Assembly: GCA_035646975.1 (NCBI GenBank) | Contig: DASROJ010000057.1 | Span: 1 to 6,492 of the forward strand | Length of the DNA: 6,492 nucleotides | DNA from: DASROJ01 sp035646975 | GTDB lineage: Bacteria > Acidobacteriota > Polarisedimenticolia > JACPZX01 > DASXTC01 | Direction of reading: 5' to 3' | In this document: piece after piece, positions 1 through 5,825 of the stretch | Position numbering within the stretch: the first letter of the stretch is position 1 | How the letters are laid out: each line of letters opens with the position of its first letter | Made by a program: the position numbers and the translations under genes | Notes under the pieces: model-generated | What the model saw: only the letters and a program-made list of their open reading frames with translations | Database searches by the model: none | Told to the model about the DNA's origin: nothing

Positions 1-1212
1 GATCGAGTGGCGCTTGTTGTCGCCGCGTCCCTGGTACCGATACCCGAGCAGGTAATAGCACGAGAGATCTCTTTCGGCGGTGCCGAGGATCGCGCCGACG
101 TCGTTGCTGTTCCTGAGCGCTCTGCCGCCGGTCTCGGTGGCCAGGGTGATCTGCAGATCGTGCGCCGAGTCGACACCAGATTGCTTGGGCCCCGACAGGC
201 GGGTTGGCCTTGTGGGTTCGAGGTCGGCTGTCAATCCCCCCGCGTGCACCGTGTAGAAGGAGACGCCTGCCGCGTTCGCCTCTGAGGCGAGCCGCAGCAG
301 CTCACGCTCCAGAAGGTACCCTTCCTCGCGCGGCGTGGCGTCTGTCAAGGCATAGTACTGGGCTCCCGGTTCCATCCGCAGCGCCTCGGTGAACAGCACC
401 AGGGCCTTGCGTCCCTTCATCCCCGCCAGCGCGGGCATCAGCGAGGTCAGATAATCGAGTGTCCTGCGTCCGCGCATCTCCTCCTGGCCGGCGTAGGCGG
501 CGGAGATGGCGCGGCGGCTGCTGCAGTCGAGATCATTGCACGGGGTTTCCTTTACCTCGACGATATAGCGATCCTCCCCCATGACGTCGGTGGCCACGAT
601 CCCCTTGTCCTCGAGCAGCGTGTCGATTCTCGCGATCAGCGCGGGTCCGTCGGAGGTGAAATCCTGGACGAGCCGCAGGCCGTTGCTGTCGGCCAGGATC
701 ATCACCCGATCCTCGGGCGCCAGGCTCCGAGCCAGGTAATCCTTCGCCCCGCGCATCGCCAGGCGGGCCGCGCCCGTCGTCATGTGGGTGAAATCGAAGT
801 AGATCACGATGTGCCGGACTCCGGCGGGTGCGGCTGCCGCCGGTTCCGGCAACGGCGTCGAGCCGGGTGCGCCGGCGGTCCGGGCGGGAAGCGCCGAGGG
901 CTCCTGCGCGCCGCACACTTCTTCGAAGCTTTCGATGTCAGCGGGCTTGACGGCAACCCCGTCGATGATCAGATCGAAGTCGTCTCGCGTGAGCCCGGTG
1001 ACGGGCTGGTCGTTCCGATCGCGCACCACCAGGTCGATGAGCACGAGATCGACGTGCACCTGCTCGGTCCCGGGAATCCGTCTTGGTGTCTCGTCTTTCC
1101 CCGGCGGCGCGGGCAGGGCGGGCAGGGGGGCCGGCAGCAGGGCAGCGCAAGTCATGACGCCGATGGCGACGATGGCGACGATGGCGACCGAGGTACGGCC
1201 AGGCAGGCGCAT
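1..1212 (-). CDS. VWFA-related Acidobacterial-type exported protein (C-terminus cut by window edge)
   Basis: 404 residues are visible and the frame is still open at the left edge, so the C-terminus is missing. The N-terminus is a signal peptide: basic start, hydrophobic core at about residues 8-26 made of a VAI triplet repeat, then a Pro/Ala-rich stretch to about 37. No good lipobox is present (VMTC has Thr at -1). Residues 51-97 form the beta domain typical of this family (VHVDLVLIDLVVRD, then PVTGLTRDDFDLIIDG). A Pro/Ala linker (about 103-130) leads to a VWA-like domain: RHIVIYFDF at 133-141, GRKALVLFTEAL at 267-278, and a late segment ending in CYYLLGYRY at 385-393. The metal site is degenerate: D140-F-T142-H-M144 in place of DxSxS. 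Cys225 and Cys230 could form a disulfide. The ATG at 1212 is the only start before the upstream in-frame stop. The role of this family is unknown; an extracytoplasmic binding or scaffold role is inferred. The family call is from recognition of these motifs, not a search. Confidence 0.9.
   Translation of the reverse strand, partial: MRLPGRTSVAIVAIVAIGVMTCAALLPAPLPALPAPPGKDETPRRIPGTEQVHVDLVLIDLVVRDRNDQPVTGLTRDDFDLIIDGVAVKPADIESFEEVCGAQEPSALPARTAGAPGSTPLPEPAAAAPAGVRHIVIYFDFTHMTTGAARLAMRGAKDYLARSLAPEDRVMILADSNGLRLVQDFTSDGPALIARIDTLLEDKGIVATDVMGEDRYIVEVKETPCNDLDCSSRRAISAAYAGQEEMRGRRTLDYLTSLMPALAGMKGRKALVLFTEALRMEPGAQYYALTDATPREEGYLLERELLRLASEANAAGVSFYTVHAGGLTADLEPTRPTRLSGPKQSGVDSAHDLQITLATETGGRALRNSNDVGAILGTAERDLSCYYLLGYRYQGRGDNKRHSI
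1162..1188 (-). repeat. Three perfect 9-bp tandem repeats in a signal-peptide core
   Basis: The plus strand reads GATGGCGAC three times without a mismatch. On the coding strand this is GTC-GCC-ATC three times, giving Val-Ala-Ile at residues 9-17 of the VWFA-related protein. The unit is a multiple of three, so slippage would change the hydrophobic core by three residues without breaking the frame. Confidence 0.95.
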
Positions 1213-1227
1213 GGCGACTCGGACAGG

Positions 1228-1232
1228 CTCCT
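1228..1232 (-). promoter_or_regulatory. Shine-Dalgarno AGGAG overlapping the upstream stop codon
   Basis: On the minus strand the sequence is TAGGAG: the TAG (1233-1231) ends the upstream 171-aa gene and AGGAG is the best ribosome binding site for the VWFA-related gene. The spacing to the ATG at 1212 is about 15 bases, longer than usual. The overlap suggests coupled translation. Confidence 0.55.
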
Positions 1233-1746
1233 AGGTTTTCTTCCTGCCCTGCTTGCCGAGAAGCTTGCCGACGAGGGTGGTCTTCTGCGCGGCCGCCTTC
1301 TCTTCCTTCAGAATCGGGTTCTGGATGACGGGGCTGCGGGGCGCCGACGTGACGCGGCCCGAATCCTCGATGAAGCCGTCGATCTGCTCGACGTCCATCA
1401 CGGCGCGATCACCGGGCCGGAAATAAAACGCCAGCTCCTGCCCTCCACGTCCCACCTCGGCCCGGTCGAACACGTACACGTCGGCGGGCTCGCCCGCGAG
1501 GTACTGCTTGTAGGAAGTGATCCGCCTCACGGTGATCAGCGTCTTGATGTAGATCTGCTTGCGCGCCGCCATGAACCCGCCGGCGCCGCCGCGCGACTGG
1601 TCTGCCCGTGTGAGGGTGAGGGTCATCGTGTGGGACGCTTCGTCGTAGACCACGTCGTGGCCATAGAACGTCGCCTCCCGCATCGGCGTCATCGCTTTGA
1701 GAAATGTGGCCCGGTCCGAGAAATCCTGTTTCATCGCGATCGACAT
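1231..1746 (-). CDS. Uncharacterised 171-aa cytoplasmic protein
   Basis: I do not recognise this family. From the ATG at 1746 the protein has 171 residues, with no signal peptide or membrane segment. The middle (about 27-125) alternates hydrophobic and polar residues, as in beta strands: TFYGHDVVYDEASHTMTLTL (26-45), QIYIKTLITVRRI (64-76), ADVYVFDRAEV (88-98) and ELAFYFRPGDRAVMDVEQID (104-123). The C-terminal tail is lysine-rich and probably disordered (KEEK at 147-150, KLLGKQGRKK at 161-170). The start is uncertain. No clear Shine-Dalgarno precedes 1746 or the next ATG at 1734, and the frame stays open upstream to 2004, but the longer forms run into the divergent neighbour and have a low-complexity, Arg/Pro/Gly-rich N-terminus. 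Its stop overlaps the ribosome binding site of the VWFA-related gene 18 bases downstream, so the two probably form an operon. Confidence 0.7.
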   Translation of the reverse strand: MSIAMKQDFSDRATFLKAMTPMREATFYGHDVVYDEASHTMTLTLTRADQSRGGAGGFMAARKQIYIKTLITVRRITSYKQYLAGEPADVYVFDRAEVGRGGQELAFYFRPGDRAVMDVEQIDGFIEDSGRVTSAPRSPVIQNPILKEEKAAAQKTTLVGKLLGKQGRKKT

Positions 1747-1752
1747 TGTACA

Positions 1753-1772
1753 GCGCCGGCGCGGACCGGCGC
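1753..1772. repeat. 7-bp perfect inverted repeat just upstream of the 171-aa gene
   Basis: GCGCCGG (1753-1759) and CCGGCGC (1766-1772) are exact reverse complements around a 6-base loop. All stem bases are G or C. It ends 6 bases before the proposed start at 1746, where a ribosome binding site would normally lie, so an RNA hairpin could limit initiation. It could equally be an operator, or chance in GC-rich DNA. Confidence 0.6.
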
Positions 1773-1848
1773 CACCCTGTCCCGGACCGGCAACCGGGGG
1801 CATTTCTTTAATGTCCCAGGATGTGGCACCATGATCCGCAGTCTTGAC

Positions 1849-1852
1849 GGAG
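1849..1852 (+). promoter_or_regulatory. Shine-Dalgarno GGAG that fixes the PLP-enzyme start
   Basis: GGAG lies 6 bases before the ATG at 1859. It falls inside the longer reading frame that begins with TTG at 1844, so it favours the ATG at 1859 over the TTG. Confidence 0.6.
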
Positions 1853-1858
1853 CATTCG

Positions 1859-3091
1859 ATGGAACAGCGGGGGACAGCGGGTGGTCGACAACGCACGCGG
1901 GCCGTGCACGCGGGCGGCCTGTCCCATCCCTCCGCCGGGCCGGACGCGTCCCTCGGCAGCATGACCACGCCGGTGTATCGGACCACCGGCTTCACCTTCG
2001 ACACGGCGGAGCAGATGGCCGAAACCGCCGCGGGGCATGGGGAGAGGTTCCTCTACAGCCGGTACGACAACCCCAGCCTGCACGAGGCCGAACAGAAGCT
2101 GGCGGCACTGGAAGGGGCGGGCGCCGGCGCGGACGTGGGAGCGGTCGTGTTTTCCTCCGGCATGGCCGCCGTCACCGCCGCGTTGATGGCCGGGCTTTCC
2201 GCGGGCGACCACTTCATCGCGCAGGCGGAGCTGTACGGCGGCACGACCGGGCTGATCCGGCGCGTGCTGCGGCGGTTCGGCGTGGACGTCACGTATGTCG
2301 AGGCGGCCGCTCTGGGCGGTCCGGGGCTCGACCAGCGTCTCGACTCCGCCGCGAGCCCCGCCACACGGGCTGTCTATCTCGAGACGCCCGCCAATCCCAC
2401 ACTGCGCATCGTGGACATCGAGGCGGTGGCCAGGACGGCGCGCGCGCGCGGTTGGCGCCTGCTGGTCGACAACACGTTCGCCAGCCCCATCAACCAGCGC
2501 CCGCTCGCGCTGGGGGCCGATGTCGTCATCCACAGCGCGACGAAGTACCTGGCCGGCCACAGCGATCTCACCGCGGGGTTCGTGGTGACCCAGGGGGAGA
2601 TGCTCGACAAGGCCCGCGAGCTGAGGATCGATCTGGGTGGATGTCTCGACGCGTCGGTGGCGTGGCTGCTGGCCCGGTCGATGAAGACGCTGGCGCTGCG
2701 CATCGCCGCGCAGAACGACAACGCCATGGCGGTGGCCGGCTGTCTCGAGCGTCACCCGAAAGTGGCGCGCGTGCACTACCCGGGGCTCGCGTCCCACCCG
2801 GGACACGAGACGGCGCGTCGCCAGATGTCCGGGTTCGGTGGCATGGTCTCCTTCGAGATGGCCGACGAACAGGTCGCGCCCCGCGTCATCGCGGCGCTCC
2901 GGCTCATCCGGCTGGCCCCGACGCTCGGCGGGGTGGAGACGACGGCCTCGGTGCCGGCGCTCTCCTCGCATGTCAAGCTTACGCCCGACGAGCGCCGCGC
3001 CGCCGGGATCGGCGACGGGCTCATCAGGCTCTCCGTCGGTGTGGAAGACACCGCCGACATCATCGAGGATCTGGAACAGGCGCTGGGGTAG
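1859..3091 (+). CDS. PLP-dependent trans-sulfuration family enzyme (cystathionine gamma-synthase/lyase type)
   Basis: This 410-residue Cys/Met-metabolism enzyme has the usual family length (about 380-420). Such enzymes cleave or replace groups at C-beta or C-gamma of cystathionine, homoserine esters or methionine in the cytoplasm, usually as tetramers. Family features in order: YSRYDNPS at 66-73 (Tyr/Arg reaching the neighbouring subunit's PLP phosphate), phosphate-binding SSGMAA at 99-104, LYGGTT at 125-130 (Tyr126 stacks on PLP), ANPTLRIVDI, Asp204 in VDNTF (pyridine nitrogen), Lys229 in HSATKY (Schiff base), and Arg390 in LIRLSVGVED (substrate carboxylate). The Asp-to-Lys spacing of 25 matches the family. 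Gly128 sits where methionine gamma-lyases have Cys, which argues against that activity. The specificity loop is TLGGVETTASVPALSSH (355-371), with SSH where MTH is usual. The precise reaction cannot be assigned. cstA starts 5 bases after the stop, indicating an operon. Confidence 0.93.
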   Translation: MEQRGTAGGRQRTRAVHAGGLSHPSAGPDASLGSMTTPVYRTTGFTFDTAEQMAETAAGHGERFLYSRYDNPSLHEAEQKLAALEGAGAGADVGAVVFSSGMAAVTAALMAGLSAGDHFIAQAELYGGTTGLIRRVLRRFGVDVTYVEAAALGGPGLDQRLDSAASPATRAVYLETPANPTLRIVDIEAVARTARARGWRLLVDNTFASPINQRPLALGADVVIHSATKYLAGHSDLTAGFVVTQGEMLDKARELRIDLGGCLDASVAWLLARSMKTLALRIAAQNDNAMAVAGCLERHPKVARVHYPGLASHPGHETARRQMSGFGGMVSFEMADEQVAPRVIAALRLIRLAPTLGGVETTASVPALSSHVKLTPDERRAAGIGDGLIRLSVGVEDTADIIEDLEQALG

Positions 3092-3096
3092 ACGAG

Positions 3097-4926
3097 ATGG
3101 GGGATCTCTTCCGACACGCGATGCCGATCATGCTGGGCGCGCTCTGTGTCCTGGCGATCGGCTACCGGTACTACAGCGCTTTTCTGGCCACCAAGGTGGC
3201 TGTTCTCGACCCGCTCCGCGTGACGCCCGCCCACCGGTTCAACGACGGGAACAACTACGTCCCCACCAACAAGTGGGTGCTGTTCGGCCACCACTTCGCG
3301 GCCATCACGGGCGCCGGGCCCTTGATCGGGCCGGTGCTCGCCGCGCAGTTCGGGTTCCTGCCGGGGCTTCTCTGGATTGTCATCGGCGTGGTGCTGGGCG
3401 GCGCCGTGCACGATTTCATCATTCTGTTCTCCTCCGTCCGCCGCAACGGCAAGTCGCTGGCGGAAATCGCCCGATCGGAGATCGGGCCGGTGAGCGGATT
3501 CGTCACGGCGCTGGCAATCCTGTTCGTCGTCATCATCGCGCTGGCGGGTCTGGGTCTCGCGGTGGTCAACGCGCTGAAGGACTCCGCCTGGGGAACCTTC
3601 ACGATCGCCTGCAGCATCCCGCTGGCGCTCTACATGGGACTGCACATGTATGTTTTCCGCAAGGGGAAGATCGCCGAAGCCACGGTCATCGGCGTGTCGG
3701 GACTGCTCGCCGCCGTCATCGGTGGCGCCTGGATTCCCGGTTCGGCGCTGGCGCCCTATTTCACCTTCAGCCACACCGGCGTCACCCTCCTGATCGCGTC
3801 GTACGGATTCATCGCCTCGGTCCTGCCGGTCTGGCTGCTGCTGTGCCCGCGCGACTACCTGTCGTCGTACATGAAGCTCGGGACCATCGGCGTGCTGGTG
3901 GCCGGTGTGCTCGTGGTCAACCCGCTGCTCAAGATGCCGCCGTTGTCCCAGTTCGTCGGCGGCGGCGGTCCGATCATCCCCGGCGCGCTCTATCCGTTCG
4001 TGTTCATCACGGTGGCCTGCGGGGCGATCTCGGGGTTCCACGCCCTCATCAGCTCGGGAACCACGCCCAAGATGATCTCCAACGAGATGGACATCCGCCC
4101 GATCGGTTACGGCGCGATGCTGATGGAAGGCCTGGTGGGCGTCACCTCGATGATCGCGGCGGCGTGTCTTTACCCGGGAGATTATTTCGCGGTCAACGTG
4201 CCCGTCGACAAGTACGCCGCGCTGGGCATGCACACCGTGAATCTCGCCGACCTGTCGGCACAGGTGGGGGAGAACGTCGCCGGCCGGACGGGCGGCGCGG
4301 TGTCGCTGGCGCTGGGCATGGCGCAGATATTCACCGGGCTGCCGGGCATGCGCGGGCTGATGTCCTACTGGTACCACTTCGCCATCATGTTCGAGGCGCT
4401 GTTCATCCTCACCACCATCGACACCGGCACGCGGGTGGCGAGATTTCTCGTGCAGGAGTTCATGGGGCGGCTCTACAAGCCGATGGAGAAAACCGACTGG
4501 CTGCCCGGCACCATCGTTTCCTCCGGGCTCGTGGTCTGCGCCTGGTCGTACTTCATCCTCAACGGGAGCATCACCACCATCTGGCCCATGTTCGGCATCG
4601 CGAACCAGCTGCTGGCCTCCGTGGCGCTCTGTGTCGGCACGACGGTGATCATCAACTCGGGCCGCGCGAAGTACGCGTTTGTCACGCTGCTGCCGCTTTC
4701 ATTCGTCGCGACGACCACCCTGACGGCCGGATGGCTCAGCATCACGAACAACTTCATCCCGCTCGCGCGGCAGCCGGGCTACGCCCTGCAGGGCTATCTC
4801 AACGCGCTGCTGACCGCGGTGATGATGACCTGCGTCTGTATCGTGATCGTGGATTGTCTGCGCAGGTGGTCCAGGGTCCTGATGACCCCGCCGGCCTCGC
4901 CTTCCCCGCAGCCCGTCGTCGACTAG
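3097..4926 (+). CDS. cstA: CstA-type carbon starvation / pyruvate-peptide transporter
   Basis: This is a 609-residue polytopic inner-membrane protein of the CstA family. E. coli CstA and its paralogue BtsT are linked to peptide and pyruvate uptake during nutrient limitation. The signatures match well: NDGNNYVPTNKWVLFGHHFA (49-68), then AITGAGPLIGPVLAAQ; WLLLCPRDYLSSYMK (246-260); SGFHALISSGTTPKMISNE (312-330); WYHFAIMFEALFILTTIDTG (425-444), then TRVARF; and WPMFGIANQLLA (496-507). Many hydrophobic segments run from residue 9 to about 587, followed by a short Pro/Ser tail. It is shorter than the E. coli protein (about 700) because the extra first N-terminal membrane segment and some loop sequence are missing. 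The ATG at 3097 follows the upstream TAG by 5 bases, with GGGG at 3085-3088 as a plausible binding site. No ybdD-like small gene follows. Substrate is inferred from homology. Confidence 0.96.
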   Translation: MGDLFRHAMPIMLGALCVLAIGYRYYSAFLATKVAVLDPLRVTPAHRFNDGNNYVPTNKWVLFGHHFAAITGAGPLIGPVLAAQFGFLPGLLWIVIGVVLGGAVHDFIILFSSVRRNGKSLAEIARSEIGPVSGFVTALAILFVVIIALAGLGLAVVNALKDSAWGTFTIACSIPLALYMGLHMYVFRKGKIAEATVIGVSGLLAAVIGGAWIPGSALAPYFTFSHTGVTLLIASYGFIASVLPVWLLLCPRDYLSSYMKLGTIGVLVAGVLVVNPLLKMPPLSQFVGGGGPIIPGALYPFVFITVACGAISGFHALISSGTTPKMISNEMDIRPIGYGAMLMEGLVGVTSMIAAACLYPGDYFAVNVPVDKYAALGMHTVNLADLSAQVGENVAGRTGGAVSLALGMAQIFTGLPGMRGLMSYWYHFAIMFEALFILTTIDTGTRVARFLVQEFMGRLYKPMEKTDWLPGTIVSSGLVVCAWSYFILNGSITTIWPMFGIANQLLASVALCVGTTVIINSGRAKYAFVTLLPLSFVATTTLTAGWLSITNNFIPLARQPGYALQGYLNALLTAVMMTCVCIVIVDCLRRWSRVLMTPPASPSPQPVVD

Positions 4927-4973
4927 CCGGCGGTTTCCGCCACGAAGGCCCGGGACATGACCCGGACACACCG
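4927..4973. terminator. Convergent 47-bp gap with two short hairpins
   Basis: The gap separates the stop of cstA from the stop of the minus-strand block. It holds GGCGG-TTT-CCGCC (4929-4941) and CCGGG-ACATGA-CCCGG (4950-4965), each a perfect 5-bp stem. Neither has a following T-run on either strand, so intrinsic termination is possible but weakly supported. Confidence 0.35.
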
Positions 4974-5825
4974 CTAACGCGCCGCGGGCACCGCGTCGCC
5001 CGGGGAGGCGGCCTTCGTCCGCGTGGAGGCCACCAGCAGGATGGGAGGCGGCGGTGGCGGCACCGCGAAGACTTTCTCGCCTGGCAGCAGGGAGTAGTGC
5101 AGGTTCTTCGCCGTATCCGGGTCGGTGGTCAGGTACAGCTCGAGGCGCGGCTTGCCGGCAATCTCGATCTCCTTGGCGCCCCAGAAGCTCGAAAGCGTCG
5201 CGCGCATGTTCTCGGCGATTTCCGCGAGGCGGTCGGCGGCCTTCTCGCGGAATGTCCGCGTCTTGGGAGTGCGGATGTGAAAGACGACCCCGTCATCCAG
5301 CTTGATGTAGTAATCCGTCGGCGCGTCCACTCCCAGGACTCCCGCGTCGCTGTGCACCGGTCCGGTGCCCGTCTGCGCGGCGAGCTGGTTGGGATCGGAG
5401 TAAAGCTGACCGTCGTCCTTGGCCGTGTTCGGATCGGGCGGGATCAATTCCGGGTGGGCGCCCTGCACCTCGAGCACCGTGAGCGGTTTGCCGAGCGACT
5501 TCCAGATCGTCTCGGGGTCGGCCGCCTCCCGGCCTCGTTCGTCGATGGTGATCGGTGCGAAGGCGTACGACTTGAACGCGCGGCCTCGCACGCGGAACTC
5601 CAGCTTGCCTTCCTTCAGGTTGAAGAAGATGTAGGCCGATTTGGTCGTGGCGATCTCGGATTCCATCTGGAGCAGCGCGTTTTCACGGACCAGGGCGCGC
5701 TTTCCCTCGAGAAGCGCCTGGTACTTGTCCAGACGCGTCTCGGCGCCCGCCCGCGGGTCGCTGCCGGAAACCGCCGCCAGGGCGGCGAGGGTAACGGCGG
5801 CGAGCAGGCGCGCGGCGCGCCTCAT
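4974..5825 (-). CDS. Exported Cys-less protein resembling a degenerate L,D-transpeptidase (YkuD) paralogue
   Basis: This 283-residue protein starts at the ATG at 5825, which shares ATGA with the stop of the L,D-transpeptidase upstream; GAGGG 10 bases before it is the likely binding site. Residues 1-20 form a signal peptide (RR, then an Ala/Leu/Val core). A probable coiled coil (about 30-60) leads into beta-rich sequence. By eye it aligns collinearly with the upstream enzyme: Y65-IFFN with Y74-LVID, LTVLEVQGAHPELIPPD with FTIHRKVNEPVWTKPD, GVLG-VDAPT-DYYIKLDDGVVFHI (162-184) with GVLG-DYAMDLGDGYLIHG, and LLPGEKVFAV (246-255) with VAVGTRVYII. The HGC motif is absent, there is no cysteine anywhere, and the His183 region continues into a Lys/Arg-rich helix (about 187-212). 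A proline run (256-261) starts a 28-residue C-terminal tail. It cannot be a Cys-dependent transpeptidase; a structural or regulatory role at the cell wall is inferred. Confidence 0.85.
   Translation of the reverse strand: MRRAARLLAAVTLAALAAVSGSDPRAGAETRLDKYQALLEGKRALVRENALLQMESEIATTKSAYIFFNLKEGKLEFRVRGRAFKSYAFAPITIDERGREAADPETIWKSLGKPLTVLEVQGAHPELIPPDPNTAKDDGQLYSDPNQLAAQTGTGPVHSDAGVLGVDAPTDYYIKLDDGVVFHIRTPKTRTFREKAADRLAEIAENMRATLSSFWGAKEIEIAGKPRLELYLTTDPDTAKNLHYSLLPGEKVFAVPPPPPPILLVASTRTKAASPGDAVPAAR
5822..5825 (-). promoter_or_regulatory. ATGA stop/start overlap in the L,D-transpeptidase operon
   Basis: On the minus strand ATGA holds the start of the 283-aa Cys-less gene (5825-5823) and the TGA stop of the L,D-transpeptidase (5824-5822). 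GAGGG at 5840-5836 precedes it by 10 bases. Such overlaps usually give linked, near-stoichiometric translation. Confidence 0.85.

Larger units (their letters stand above)
1747..1858. promoter_or_regulatory. Divergent intergenic region between the 171-aa gene and the PLP-enzyme gene
   Basis: These 112 bases must hold the promoters of both divergent blocks. A hairpin-capable repeat lies near 1753-1772 and a 9-bp direct repeat (CGGACCGGC) at 1762-1770 and 1783-1791. The one AT-rich patch (about 1801-1812, containing TTTAAT at 1807-1812) is the best -10 candidate for the plus strand, but no matching -35 is seen 17 bases upstream. No S-box/SAM riboswitch fold was recognised. Confidence 0.5.

Noticed and set aside
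1213..1233. Stop-codon readthrough fusing the 171-aa protein to the VWFA-related protein
   Set aside because: The genes are in the same frame with one TAG and six codons between them, but the fusion would bury a signal peptide in the interior. An ordinary coupled operon explains the layout.
1824..1840. Possible sigma-54 promoter (TGGCAC ... CCGCA)
   Set aside because: The GG-to-GC spacing is one base too long for a -24/-12 element, and the -12 part matches poorly.
1844..1858. TTG start at 1844 for the PLP enzyme
   Set aside because: The GGAG at 1849-1852 is well placed for the ATG at 1859 and lies inside the longer frame; no better binding site precedes the TTG.
1747..2004. N-terminal extension of the 171-aa gene
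   Set aside because: The frame is open to 2004, but this would overlap the divergent PLP-enzyme gene by about 145 bases, and the extra residues are irregular Pro/Arg/Cys-rich sequence.
784..3096. Very long plus-strand open frame leading into cstA, which would give a 1380-aa protein
   Set aside because: The upstream part lies antisense to the VWFA-related gene and the 171-aa gene and out of frame with the PLP enzyme. Its translation is Arg/Gly/His-rich with no family features. Only the part from 3097 on is CstA.
2776..4377. 533-aa minus-strand open frame opposite cstA
   Set aside because: Its composition is that of a GC-rich antisense shadow (Arg, His, Asp, Gln rich), with no motifs. The plus strand carries clear CstA signatures throughout.
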